From Pararge aegeria (Eukaryota; Arthropoda; Insecta; Lepidoptera; Nymphalidae), in the NCBI RefSeq assembly GCF_905163445.1, contig NC_053181.1:6014001-6078000 (forward strand): 64,000 nt of DNA, read 5' to 3'. The notes under the pieces were generated by a model, which did no database searches, was not told where the DNA came from, and saw nothing but the letters and a program-made list of their open reading frames with translations. Below are positions 38,201-47,194 of this stretch, one piece after another. Numbering within the stretch: position 1 is the stretch's first letter; every line of letters starts with the position of its first letter. The position numbers and the translations under genes are program-made.

Positions 38201-41200
38201 TGTGCTGTTTTTTGTTACATACAAACACTTAGCTTTAGAGTATATACGTAGATATTTTTTTTTAATTTTAGGGAGATTCCCTGATATACAAAACATAAAA
38301 ATTACATACTTAATTTTTTTTTTATATCAGAGAATAAAGTCAGATTTATCCATACTAATATTATTAACGCTATAGTACCTAAGAATGTTTGTTACCTAGC
38401 TTAGCTCAATCACTGCACCGATTTTGTTGAAATTTGGCGCAGAGATAGCTTGTATTCTGGAGACGGCCGTAGTTTAAATTTTGCATAAAGAATCTTTGTA
38501 TTCTGCTAATACTTTGTGACCTCGAGAAGAGCAATGATTTTTTTTTTTTTTTTTAATCTTTATTTATTTGGGACTTTTATCCAACACGGATATGCCAGCC
38601 CCATCATCCCTTAAGTAACTAGTAAATAAAAAACCTAATAACTATATTAATATAAGGGAAATGTAACAGATAAAATCTGTTATTGCTGCCTATGCACAAA
38701 TATCTCAACAACAGACCTGAAACCTTCTGTGGTCGGTTGAGAGAGAAGGCTCGTTAGAGCACCCACGTCAAATCTGTTGATTTTGTACCGCCGCATAACA
38801 TCTAGTCGCTCCAAATTGTATCTGCTACATTCCACCAGTACATGCTGGACATCATCCATCGTACCGCAAATATCGCAGTTGGCAGAACTAGCTTTCTTCA
38901 TTAGAAATGCGAACTTATTAGATGGATAATGTCCAGAACGCAACCTATGAGCTAATACTATACATTTTCTACTTAATCTTATATTAGCAAACCAAGGAAA
39001 ACGAGGAGGCTGACATTGAATAGTTTTATACCAAATACCCTTTTCTCTACTTCTAATGTCAAAATATTCTTTAAATTTATCATAACATATAATTTTGTAA
39101 TTATTTAATATTTCCGTATAGAATGGTAAAATAGGTAGGTCTGTGCCTTTTGATATTGCTAACTTTGCGAGTCAACAAACTAAACGCGGAATAAGTCCCT
39201 GCCAACAAACAGTAATAAGATGTCGAGATTTTATTTCCCATAACTAAATAGCAGATTTTGAATGCTTATGTATCATATTGTATTACTTTTATAATCATGT
39301 CGCGCGAATCGAATTGATTATTATTTATTATACCTTTTTTAGTTTACGCTATAACTTTGATTTGATAGACTTAACGGCTACTTTCTGAGAAAGCTGTCAC
39401 ACCGTTTCACTAACGTGCGGTTCATTAGCGAAATGTATAATGTAGCCTCTTTTATCCATTATAAGTTAGCCCTTGACTACAATCGCATCAGCAGCATACT
39501 AACCTGTTAGGAACTATGACAGTTATTTTATCATCCATCGCCCTAATCGGTTTATGCGCTACATCGTACCGGAACGCTAAACCACTTAGCAAATTAGCAG
39601 CACCTCTTTGTCGATAGGGTAACTAGCCACGGCCAAAGCCACCCACCAGACCAGACCAGAGAAAATTTAGAAATTATAAATAAACAAATTTTCCCCTGCC
39701 GTGCCAGGGAGGTCGTCATATACCTAAACCTAGTGCGTGGTGAGGTGTGTCACATTTAATGGGCCTACTGTTAATATAATTTTATTTGACATCATAAGGA
39801 ACATTTTTAGAATCGCAATTTCTATATGCCTTAATAGAATAAGCCTATTTGCCTTTTAACGATTTTAAACTATGATTAGCGGTTATTGTTAAAGAAACAA
39901 TCCAACTCTTTCCTCAGTCTATTAAGTGGCTGAGTTCATAGCGAAAAAAATATACCTTAATCTTCGATTGAATGGCTGTCCGCTTGACACGGTTAAGAAA
40001 AAAACTACAAATTCACCTCAAAAGAAAATTTTTATTAGGTTAGTTTTTCTTAGTTGTTTAATAATCTTTGATTAGCGATTAATGTAAAACAAACCAATCA
40101 CCAACATTCTCAGCGTATCAAGGTGTTCAATTCTACTTAAAGTGTAGTTCTTTATAGGGAAAAAAAAAATCTAAATCTTTGATTAAATGGTTGTCCGCTT
40201 GACAGGATTTAGTTAAGTATATAAACATGGGAAAAATAAAAAAATATTAACTGCTATATAAATATAATATTTTGATTAATTTTTACTGATACATATAGAT
40301 TCACTACAAACAGGGAATTGACGTTTCAAAAGAGTAAGCAAGCAAGCGCTCTCAGAAACACTAAGGGGTGGACAACACTAATTTCCAAACTTCGGGCACT
40401 AAAAATATATTTATAAAATAACCTAGTACTTGACAACTGAGAGAGAATTAGTAAAAAAAATTACTCGAGGATGTTGAACAAGAACCCGTGACCTGTAGTC
40501 GAATATACAAATTCACACCAACGAGACAGTTAAACAAACAGATGAATATTTTAAAGAAAACCTCATAAAAATGTCATTAGAAAGCATTTTGATTAACGAT
40601 GTCTTAATTAAAGTTAACGTCTACGCAAATATGTGAACCGTTCATATATTTTGCTTCTAATATTTTACAGTTAAATCGCAAACTATAAATAACTAATGAC
40701 AAGTTTATAATGTAAGTATAAATATACGAACCTTTTCCGACATAAAGCCTACGCACCGTTATGTGTTGTTAACTGTCCAGCCTAATTAGATTCGGACTAA
40801 CCTTAGGTCTGACAAAAGTGCATTTTTGCCGACTAAAGACGACTTTTTGTTACTATGCTAAAACTGAGTATATATATCCAGGATAATTCAGAAACTCAGT
40901 TTTAGCAAGATGTCAAAAAGTCGCGTTTTATCATTAGCAGACGAATTTACGTTTGTTTGCTGTTCTCTACGAGTCATAATATACATCTATAAGTATAGGA
41001 TAAATTCACGTCAGAGACAATTTATTCATATACATGTGATAGAGCAAAAACCAATGTTATAACATCCTGGCAGAGATCGCTAAGCGATAAGGCCGCCTCT
41101 TGTAGTCTGCATCTTTCTATATATTTCTGTTTTTATTATATTTAGTATATGTTAATGTTGTGGTATACAAATAAAGATTTCAATAATAATCCTATATGCG

Positions 41201-44200
41201 TTGGCGTGCGTGGCGTTTTATAGTTAAAAGCACTATGGTAACATTCTTTAGTCTAACTAAAAATATGAAATGCATCTTTCTGAATACAACAAAAGATTAT
41301 TTTTGTCCACTGAAGGCGACTATTTGTTATTTGGCTAAAACTGAGTTTAAACTCTGTTATAGCAAAATGTCAAAGAGTCGCATTTTCACATTAGCACGAC
41401 AGATTTACTTTTGTTTGCTTTATGAGTCATAATACACCTTCATAGGATTGAATTCACGTTTAGAGACAATTTATTCATTACATGTGGTAGAGCAAAAAGT
41501 AATCTTATAGAATCCTGTATATATGGCGTGCGAGTATCTAGTTAAAAGCACTATAATAATATTCATAGCTATTCGGACTAATCTTTGGTCTACAGTCATC
41601 TTATTGTTCTTTGTAATAACATAGTGGTGACAAAATAATAGCCTAGTCGAAGGCAATAATTAGAGAAATTGCCAGTTTGTATCGTTGTCTGTATTCTAAG
41701 TTGTAATTTGTGAAATAACTGGACCTTTTTTATCATTTATTTAGATACAGTTAAGATATCATTATCAACCTAAAGAACTATTCAGGTCAAAGACCTAAAT
41801 AATTAAGTCTAAATGTAGTTGTATAGAAATTAATAAACTACATTATAAATAAGGTTTATAGCCGGTTTCACTAAATCTAGGAATCGCTTAAATCAGATGT
41901 CTAGTGATTTAGGTTATTGCTAGAGAAAAAAACGTTTCACGAACTCTTATGTGATGTCTAAGGACGTTAAGCGTCGTCTACAGTAACGACACCGATTCGG
42001 CGGGTAGTAAAGTTTAGGGGACACTGACACTTGACCGGTTTAAAAAATTATACATTAAATTTTTTTTTGTATAACCTTAAATCCATTTAAAAATTGAAAA
42101 ATATGATAATACAAAAACAAAATACCACACCTTGTGGCAAGAGCCATTGACAAGTAAGGTTATATGAGTCGCGTAGTGAAAATCGGTGAAATTTAAATGT
42201 ATGCCGCAAAAACTTCTTTGATTAGGTGCTACTTACTTAGGCATTGCCTTGATCGTCGTTAGTGATAACGGCTATTATTGTCTGTCCCTCTCTTGGGCAT
42301 AAGCCTGTTCTCATAATATGTGGGAAGCATATACAGTTTAGATCCACCACGCTGCTTCAAGGTAACGGGCGGATGATATAAGGTACCTAATGTTAATTAA
42401 CGTTATAATATTTTATTATATTTAATAACTTAAAAAATTAAAACTAAAAAGACTCATGCATTTTTTTGGAATATCATAAAAACAAAATCCGTATATCCAG
42501 GTAGGTACTTCATCTTATTTAACGTTCAGCGGAATTTTTATTCAAATCAAACACAAACGATGTCGCGGGCAATAGCTAGTTTTCTTATTATGTATTTAAT
42601 TCTAATTTTGCCAAAAACTGTTCACTTTTTGAAGCAAGTTTCAATATACTGGGTTTTCCATTGTTTGACCAGCGTATTAATTATCATGCTAGAAACATAA
42701 ACATTCCAATGAGATCCAAAAAAGGATGCCGCATTGTTATTGTTTCTATAATAAATTCTAACCTCCATAACCCCTACAGCTTTAAATGTATTAATGTTAC
42801 TGGTCACATTATCATCATCATCACAACAATAGGTCTTTTGTAGGGAGTTCCAAGTTCCACGGTTCTGAGCCGCTTGGATCCAGCGGCTACCTGCGACGCG
42901 CTTAATGTCGTCTGTCCACCTCGTTAGGGGCCGACCAACGCTGCGCTTACCAGTTCGTGGCTGCCATTTCAGCGCCTTGGGACCCCAACGTCCATCCTTT
43001 CTCCGAACTATGTGCCCGGCCCATTGCCACTTCAGCTTCGCGACTCGCTGAGCTATGTCGGTAACTCTGGTTCTTCTACGAATCTCCACATTTCTGATTT
43101 GATTGCGTAGAGATACTCCGAGCATAGCTCTCTCCATCGCCCGCTGAGTGACTCTGAGCCTTCTTATGAGGCCCATATTAATATAATATTACTGGTGGTA
43201 GACCATAATTATTTTAAAATGTTCAAACTTTGTAAGTTACTTTTAGTCACTTAACGACATAGGACCGTTATGAGTATGTATCTCTTTTCTCTAAGAACGT
43301 TATAAATGTATAAGCGTAAAAGCGGTTATAAGCTTAACACTAACGTTTTGGCCCTTACCTATGGGAACTGTGCATTATGCCGAAATTGAAGTAGCTCACT
43401 CTCCGGCAAGTTAATTATCTCTAAGCCTAAATGTTATTTCGTCAACCCGTTGTTCCGTTGCTGCGCGATTGGAGAGCAGACCAACAAACAGAGATACGCA
43501 TTCATAATATTAGTAACTATAACGGATGAGCAAGAATGGAAATTTCTCATGACCGTGTACAAACCACCTACTTGACAGATGTTATTAATCCACAAAATTA
43601 GAATACGCCTACTATTGCTGGTGAAAATATAGCTTAACTAATTAATAAAGTAAAATTAATATCCTAACAGCCAACCGAATAAAAGTTTAATGACATCAAA
43701 TTTGAAACCTATTCATAGAAAAACTGTAATTGTTGACGACACTAATTGTTAAAACGTAGTTTAGGCCGACTCTTATTGACTATATTATTGTGGAATTTGA
43801 ACGAATCATTTTTAAAACTGATTTCTTTTGTCATCTTTTGGATGATAAGTTTGACTGTTTTCGGACCTGGTGTTCTATAACTTTTCTGACTTTTATAGTC
43901 AGAAAAGTTATAGAACACCATGACAGTACGCCACCAGACAGTAGTTACTGGTGGCGTACTGTCATAGACATGCAAAAATCTGAGATTAATGTACACAGGT
44001 CACTTGTATATGAAGATTCGGTGGTCTTAGCTATTGCGAACTTCTCGGAAAGGTTTCTTGTAGGTTGCATAAGATGATAAAAAATGGTAGTTCCTACTCC
44101 TGAAAGAAGTATGGCAGTCTATTTTGTAAAAACATTCCTCTAAACGGTTACTACGCGATATCGCAATGAATTTACGGTACTGTTTTGGAGGACTTTAATG

Positions 44201-45150
44201 GACCAAATTTCCATCAAAAGAGTATAGTATTTAGAAGTTTCTAGTAATTACCAAAATTTTCCTTTGCGTGGAACCGAATTTGGGATTTTCCACTTCCATT
44301 GATGTTAAGAAATATAATCCGTACTAGACCGTACTATAAATACATAAGTGTGTTGGTTTATTTTCCTCACTTTACTCAGCAACTACTCGCCTTGATTTTC
44401 TTTATAGAGTAAGTTGAAAGGTCGGAGAGTGACATAGGCTACTTTTTATCCCGGGAAAACAAATCGCTCCCACGGGATTCGGGATCCCAAAAACCTTAAT
44501 AAACAGGAATAAAGAACGCGGGCAATAGCTATCGAATATTTAAAAAAGATTCTTCAAAATAACAGAATATAAATTTTAATAAATAGTTATTATGCAGGTA
44601 GAAATTTTTATTGCCGCACCAACCCGTTCCTTACAAAAACTACTTCCGCCAAAGGTTGTCTGGGAGAGATCGCTTTAGCGATAAGACCGTCTTTGCACAC
44701 CTAAACTAGTTTTTTATTATTTTTTATTTGTTTTATAAATGTGTTTCTTTGTATTTTGTTTTTGTGTGTGCAATAAAGAATTTGCATCGCCCGGTGCATA
44801 TATGTATTTATGTAATGTATATTTAAGTGTATTAATTTTTATGTATCTAAGTAAGTATATTAATGTTGTTTTGGCTCATTTTATGTATTTATTTTGTACA
44901 CGGGTGCGAGAGTAAATCTCGAATAATAATAATAATATAGTTAATAGGTAACAATTTACTTATTCAGATAACTAAACATTACTAATATATGCAAACTCTA
45001 GGCATATTTGACTTATCAAGTTGAAATCGATTTCGCGCACGCTTGCCCGGCACCTAATTAACGATTAAATGTTATAGTAAAAAAAAACTACTTACCATAA
45101 CACCACGAAATCTGCAGTAAGGCAGCACTAATCAAAACAAATTTCCTCAT
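26267..45150 (-). CDS. Gene A: secreted seroin-like protein, 4 exons
   Basis: Reconstructed exons in transcript order are 45096-45150, 28668-28851, 27459-27711 and 26267-26461 (TAA 26267-26269). Donors read GTAAGT, GTAAGC and GTAAGA; acceptors read TTCCAG, TTACAG and TTCCAG. Phases are 1, 2, 0 and the frame stays open for 228 aa. Residues 1-18 are a signal peptide (MRKFVLISAALLQISWCY), probably cleaved just after it. Exon 2 is acidic and aromatic (AYPGPAGVGAYAYQDSSGH at its start). Exon 3 is Gly/Pro/Phe/Ala-rich (FGGFPFFGPGPTPF). Exon 4 holds the module shared with genes B and C (FYSVSSSSFASSS, NGK, VVNDNGRITKYK). Layout and size fit seroins, silk proteins with protective activity, but this assignment is inference. 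Intron 1 is 16.2 kb and full of transposons, so the exon 1 link is the weakest step. Confidence 0.75.
26911..26990. repeat. Perfect 30-bp tandem pair inside inverted flanks
   Basis: CTTGGAGGAA, two identical 30-bp AT units (26921-26950 and 26951-26980), then the complement TTCCTCCAAG. The outer arms pair perfectly over 21 bp. It lies in gene A intron 3. A related CCTCCAAG plus AT-rich stretch is near 36815. Confidence 0.85.
28914..29200 (+). mobile_element. RTE-like LINE 3' end
   Basis: Contains GAGTCGCGAAGCTGAAGTGG, GACAGACGACATCAAACGAG, CTACAAAAGACCTAAGTTCA and a GATGATGATGA tail. Frameshifted throughout. In gene A intron 1, inserted antisense to the gene, close to exon 2. Confidence 0.8.
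29744..29908 (+). mobile_element. SINE family B, 3' two thirds
   Basis: Contains CGATTTAGCGTTCTGGTACG, CTTAGACTGCTTCGTCACTT and a tail ending in poly-A. In gene A intron 1. Confidence 0.7.
30718..30995 (+). repeat. Dispersed repeat family P, copy 1
   Basis: Shares with 45545-45783 and 60893-61240: GACGCAAAAAC at the start, TGTGGCATCGTA, ATCGGGAGTGTTCTTAGCTA, AAGATGGCC, AAAATGGCG and ATGGGTATCAAATGA. No terminal repeats found. Class unknown. Confidence 0.65.
31101..31295 (+). repeat. Dispersed repeat family Q, copy 1
   Basis: Matches 61695-61857 closely: CCTGAGGATGCTC, GAAGATCTGTTTGGTG, GATTGAAGAAATTATAAATT, ACACCA, CTGCTTTTCG and CAAATTAAGCTTAAT. Confidence 0.7.
31296..33581. other. Intronic sequence with a strong hairpin, no exon seen
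   Basis: A hairpin with 25-bp arms (one mismatch) lies at 32183-32207 and 32225-32249 (ACGGAGCAACAGATTATTCA with its complement), around a 17-bp spacer. A smaller one is at about 32096-32126 (GTGATTTCCAC and its complement). No coding exon was found in this part of gene A intron 1. Confidence 0.5.
33582..33845 (+). mobile_element. SINE family C, near full length
   Basis: Head partly altered (GACGGCCCATCGTCGTAGTT), B box GGGTTCGATTCC intact, then TTTTTCAGTGTCTGGGTGTT and the (TTTA)n tail. Confidence 0.85.
34150..34440 (-). mobile_element. RTE-like LINE 3' end with internal palindrome
   Basis: Minus-strand copy: the plus strand reads CATAGGTCTTTTGCAGGGAG, GACCCCAACGTCCATCA-type sequence, CCTCAGCTTCGCGACTTGCT and GTAACTGTAGTTCTTCGACG. 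A perfect inverted repeat with 22-bp arms and a 3-nt loop is embedded at 34256-34302. Confidence 0.8.
34770..34866 (+). mobile_element. SINE family A, internal fragment
   Basis: TGATTCGAGTCTCACAATAT, then TTAACGGTGAAGAAAATCAT, CGCGAGGAAACCGGCATGCC and TTTGAG. Joined directly to a SINE B tail at 34867. Confidence 0.6.
34867..34930 (+). mobile_element. SINE family B, 3' tail
   Basis: ACTTACCACCAGGTGCACCT, then GCAGTCATGGGTAAACTTGA and a poly-A run. Confidence 0.65.
35480..35645 (-). mobile_element. LINE 3' end (third tail family)
   Basis: On the plus strand: AATTCAAATTCAAAATTAAT tail complement, TTATTTCAAATAGACC, GCACTTCGGAACGTCAAGTC, CGGTTCGTAAGGCAGATTCC and GAGAAGAAGCCGACAAGAAA. I recognise this only as a common lepidopteran LINE-type 3' end. 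The minus strand has an open reading with typical LINE C-terminal composition. Confidence 0.55.
35755..35940 (-). mobile_element. SINE family B, 5' two thirds
   Basis: Minus-strand copy with ATCGGTTTCTACGCGACATC, GGAACGCTAAATCGCTTAAC and a degenerate head ending near GGGGAGGTTC at 35930-35939. The 3' tail is missing. Confidence 0.7.
36256..36470 (-). mobile_element. SINE family C, head truncated
   Basis: Minus-strand copy from the TACTACGAAAATACACACAT end to GTGGGAACCCACGGCCTTGG. The first about 45 bp of the tRNA-like head is missing at the right end. Confidence 0.8.
36471..37395. other. Unassigned, possibly old transposon coding
   Basis: At 36470-36660 the plus strand is open (GVNFDFWLSPNVPVTVVRVT at its start). 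The complement of 36600-36756 is also open and protein-like (GKKRNILLSRAAMFLDGGNQ). I recognise neither. Both may be remnants of one mobile element. Confidence 0.3.
37396..37575 (+). mobile_element. MITE-like element, partial, with inverted left end
   Basis: Shares CTAGTGATTTAGGTGATTCC, TAGAGAAAAAAACGTTTCAC, GAACT and CCGATTCGGCG with the element at 41859. Its left end is duplicated head to head: ATTCCTAC...AAAACCGG at 37396-37420 mirrors CCGGTTTTCA...GTAGGAAT ending at 37458. Confidence 0.6.
37585..37685 (+). mobile_element. RTE-like LINE 3' end, short relic
   Basis: CGGCACAAGACCGTAGAATT followed by GTCCAGCAGTGGACGTC. Same order as the ends at 47433 and 59153. Confidence 0.5.
37691..38535. 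other. No gene recognised
   Basis: A stretch at 38400-38470 (CACTGCACCGATTTTGTTGA and ATTCTGGAGACGGCCGTAG), with an inverted echo near 33460 (CACGGCCGTCTCCAGAAAGC), looks like a decayed dispersed repeat. Confidence 0.4.
38536..39170 (-). mobile_element. LINE 3' end encoding a Cys/His C-terminal domain
   Basis: Minus-strand open frame from about 39169 to a TAG at 38680-38682, preceded by a stop. It encodes about 160 residues ending in a zinc-finger-like segment: RSGHYPSNKFAFLMKKASSA, then NCDICGTMDDVQHVLVEC, a C-x2-C-x8-H-x4-C pattern typical of the C-terminus of I/R1-type and related insect LINEs. A 3' UTR of about 120 bp and a poly-A tail (T run at 38538-38556) follow. The tail repeats at 21112-21325. 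5'-truncated; this copy's end has no visible stop or frameshift. Confidence 0.8.
39465..39714 (-). mobile_element. SINE family B, near full length
   Basis: Contains TTAGCCCTTGACTACAATCG, CATCGTACCGGAACGCTAAA, GGTAACTAGCCACGGCC and the head complement GTGCCAGGGAGGTCG at the right end. Confidence 0.75.
39715..40789. other. No gene recognised; partial local repetition
   Basis: CGCTTGACA.GG and GATTGAATGGCTGTCCGCTT near 39967 echo at 40183-40206 (GATTAAATGGTTGTCCGCTT), which points to an old internal duplication of about 215 bp. No exon seen. Confidence 0.4.
40790..41600. repeat. Tandem repeat, ~320-bp period, LINE tail inside
   Basis: TTCGGACTAACCTTAGGTCT (40792) recurs as TTCGGACTAATCTTTGGTCT (41573). 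CTAAAACTGAGT, AGCAA.ATGTCAAA.AGTCG, GAGTCATAATA and GAGACAATTTATTCAT occur at 40860-41030 and again at 41335-41480. The unit is split by a LINE tail at 41069-41187. The first unit has a hairpin made of CTAAAACTGAGT and its complement. Confidence 0.75.
41069..41187 (+). mobile_element. LINE 3' tail with conserved stem-loop
   Basis: CTGGCAGAGATCGCTAAGCG followed by ATAAGGCCGCCTCTTGTAGT and a terminal AATAAAG. Inserted into the tandem repeat at 40790-41600. Confidence 0.65.
41859..42274. mobile_element. Non-autonomous DNA element with inverted ends
   Basis: Left end TATAGCCGGTTTCACTAA and right end (complement) ATAGCCGTTATCACTAA form imperfect terminal inverted repeats of about 17 bp around about 415 bp. 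The left end matches 37433-37575. The right end matches 46555-46610 inverted. No coding capacity. Target duplication not clear. Confidence 0.6.
42530..42579 (+). mobile_element. Helitron 3' end
   Basis: AAATCAAACACAAACGATGT, then CGCGGGCAATAGCTAG followed by T. The 5' end is not evident; it may reach back toward 42420. Confidence 0.55.
42805..43185 (-). mobile_element. RTE-like LINE 3' end with target duplication
   Basis: Best protein-level copy. The minus-strand open frame reads MGLIRRLRVTQRAMERAMLG, then DIAQRVAKLKWQWAGHIVRR, VGRPLTRWTDDIKRVAGSRW and WNSLQKTY, the C-terminal region found after the reverse transcriptase in lepidopteran RTE-type LINEs. The (ATG)n tail complement lies at 42812-42826. 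It is flanked by AATGTTACTGGT (42793-42804) and AATATTACTGGT (43186-43197), a 12-bp target duplication with one change. The rest of the element is absent (5' truncation). Confidence 0.88.
43869..43965. repeat. Two adjacent perfect hairpins
   Basis: First: 22-bp arms at 43869-43890 and 43898-43919 with a 7-nt loop (GGTGTTCTATAACTTTTCTG start). Second: 18-bp arms at 43920-43937 and 43948-43965 with a 10-nt loop (ATGACAGTACGCCACCAG). They abut with no gap. Lies in gene A intron 1. Protein-like frames on both strands here are by-products of the symmetry. Confidence 0.9.
44395..44535 (+). mobile_element. Helitron-like relic
   Basis: ATAGGCTACTTTTTATCCCG matches the internal part of the Helitron at 53165, and AACGCGGGCAATAGCTAT near 44516 resembles the 3' end with the CTAG changed. 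Confidence 0.4.
44660..44785 (+). mobile_element. LINE 3' tail with conserved stem-loop
   Basis: CTGGGAGAGATCGCTTTAGC, GATAAGACCGTC and a terminal GTGCAATAAAGAATTTGCAT. Confidence 0.6.
45096..45150 (-). CDS. Signal-peptide exon assigned to gene A
   Basis: 55 nt: ATG (45148-45150), 18 codons (MRKFVLISAALLQISWCY) and one extra base, then donor GTAAGTAG. Same length, phase and near-identical peptide as gene B exon 1 (56784-56838). It is joined to 28668-28851 because the phases fit and no other suitable exon was seen in the 16 kb between. It could instead belong to a paralogue whose body was lost. A 25-nt sequence at 30380-30404 with a good donor was tested as an exon, but including it breaks the frame. 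Confidence 0.85.
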
Positions 45151-45207
45151 GGTTCTGTTTGTGTTCACGATGCACTATGTAACCAGCCTGTGACTAATAT
45201 CGGATAC

Positions 45208-45215
45208 GATTATAC
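45208..45215 (-). promoter_or_regulatory. TATA-like element of gene A
   Basis: GTATAATC on the minus strand, about 60 bp before the gene A ATG. A downstream ATTAGTC (45192-45198) could be the initiator; gene B has ATTAGTG in the matching place. Confidence 0.45.
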
Positions 45216-45260
45216 GACACGAGTGTATCCTTTGAATCCTCAATGTATTGTGTTGGTGGT

Positions 45261-45358
45261 TAGTTACCGCACACCGTTAAATGCTTTTCCAGTCCGCTTA
45301 TCAGTTTTTTTTCCTCATCACGGTAAAATGCGGTTAGTGTATAAAGCGATAAGGGTCA
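45261..45358 (-). promoter_or_regulatory. Conserved upstream block of gene A
   Basis: Plus-strand reading TAGTTACCGCACACCGTTAA, ATGCTTTTCC, GCTTA, TCACGGTAAAATGCGGTTAG and AAGCGATAAGGGT. The same ordered blocks occur before gene B at 56922-57015. No other copy was seen in the window, so it behaves as a shared promoter region and not a dispersed repeat. Confidence 0.7.
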
Positions 45359-45544
45359 GAATGCCGTAGACATCGGTAGCTGATTTTCAAGGGATTGCAG
45401 GTTTATTTTCCACGTCCTTAGATGCGCTTTCTTGTGTCAATATCCGGGGGCAACGTCTCGAGCGCTAACTCGGAAACCTTGAAAATTTAAGCTATGTAAA
45501 ATGAAATTGAGTTAATAAATGAAAATTTTAATATTTCCGATGAT

Positions 45545-45783
45545 ATAAGTTTGACTGGGTGTGTGTCTGTCTGTGGCATCGTAGCTCTCGGACAGTTAAA
45601 CCTATTTTGATATTATTTTTCTTTGAAAGGTGAAAAAATTGGGAGTGTTCTCAGCTCAGCTACGTTGATGAAAATCGGTCCAAGTAGGCCGCCACAACAA
45701 CATGGCGGTTTATAATTTTTTTCATAACTCTCTCAGTATGGGTGTCAAATGAAAGGGCCTGACTAGTAAAATACTATAACAAT
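45545..45783 (+). repeat. Dispersed repeat family P, copy 2
   Basis: GTCTGTGGCATCGTAGCTCT, GGGAGTGTTCTCAGCTCAGC, AACATGGCGG and ATGGGTGTCAAATGAAAGGG. Ends at the same CTAGTAAAATACTATA as copy 1. Confidence 0.65.
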
Positions 45784-45889
45784 AATTATAATATTAGCCT
45801 TTATTGAACAATCTTACAAAAAGTAATAACATGAAAGTTATCCGAATCTAAAGTTACTTAATAATATACTTATATATTAAATAGTCTAC

Positions 45890-46150
45890 TTGACACCGGT
45901 TTTATGATTGTCTTGCGTTTCCGCAAAGGCCTCCCCTAGAGCTTGCCACATTTTCCTATTATAGGTAATCCTCATCCAGGTAACACCAGCCATCTTTCTA
46001 ATATCTTCCTCCCATCTAACACGCTGCCACCCTTAATTTCTTTTATTTAGTTTGGGACACCATTCAGTTATATCGTTAGCCCACTTTTCTGTGTTGCTCC
46101 TCATCATATGACCCGCCCACCTCCATTTTAGTTTACTAATAACAAAATCG
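45890..46150 (-). mobile_element. LINE 3' end, second RTE-like lineage
   Basis: The minus strand translates as LKWRWAGHMMRSNTEKWAND, then WQRVRWEEDIRKMAGVTWMR and KMWQALGEAFAETQ. It is homologous in order to the RTE-like copies (LKWRWAGH...RW.DDI...W) but clearly diverged from them. An in-frame TAA sits just before GWQRV. Confidence 0.75.
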
Positions 46151-46554
46151 CGGATTAAATGAAAGGGCTGATTTGTGTCGTGGGTTTTTTGTTATTAATT
46201 TAATTTTTTAAAGGGTATTTTTAATAGCAATGCAAGCTAAGTCGATATGAAGAAGAAGTATTCAAACCATTAAACTTAATCATTAATCATTTAACGTTTT
46301 TTTAAATAACTTATATAAATTGCTCTACTAGGTTAGCAGACATGAAACGTAGTAGACATGTACTTGCACCACAAACGATTATAATATACTAACCATAAAC
46401 TGAACTGACTCAGAATCAAATAAATTTAAACTAAACGTTTCCTTCAATGGTACAGAACCCTCTGAACCCTCACACCATCTTCAAACACTTCCGTGATAAA
46501 TCTACTGACAGCACCTTTCAAATGCCAAAGCCAGATTTAACACTGCCTTATGTC

Positions 46555-46700
46555 CGTTTTCACTAACGATGACCAAGGCAACGCCTAAATAAGTAACACC
46601 TAATCTACGGAGATTCCTAGACTTACATTAAGCGTTCACAAAAAGTTATCATCTATGTATTGGTGTAACGTTTTTTTTCTCTAGATGGGCATTAGCCAGG
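46555..46700 (-). mobile_element. MITE fragment (family of 41859)
   Basis: TCACTAACGATGACCAAGGC, AACGCCTAAATAAGTAACAC and CTAATC match the right end at 42225-42270. ACGTTTTTTTTCTCTAGATG resembles the interior near 41930 reversed. Confidence 0.5.
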
Positions 46701-47194
46701 CACTGTTTTGTCACAACCACGACTTTATGCCACTTACAATAGATGAATAAGGCCCAAAATACATCTTCTGCAGGTACTTTGGAGGTGGGTCATTTATTCC
46801 GTTACGTACTTAAATCAATGATTACTTCGTTTGAACAAAGTTTAAGAAACTTAACCATTTGACCTTCTCTGACGAGAATCTCAATAAACTGTCATACTCA
46901 ATACGTAATTTTATTCCATAGCATAAAAGATTATTACAAGATTTAAAGCGGCAATAACCTCTGAACATCTATAAATGGAGATGCGACCAGTCACAGAAAC
47001 TTGACCGTGTTAGTATATTCGGGATTTTATGTTCTGCAACAGTCAACATTTACGAGTCAGGCATTAGATAACGGTATTTTCGATAAGTATGTTGTGGGAA
47101 ATTTAATGTTTATTCTCCATTTATCCATATAAGGGTAGCTAATAACTCATGCAGATTAAATAATGTTTTACTTAATTACCAAGCTGTTAACAAA
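46701..47194. other. No gene recognised
   Basis: Sequence upstream of gene A, between it and the dispersed element at 47195. Nothing recognised. Confidence 0.4.

Noticed and set aside
43742..44077. Open frames on both strands with a shared DSTPP..WWRTV peptide
   Set aside because: The shared peptide comes from reading the two arms of perfect hairpins, not from a gene.
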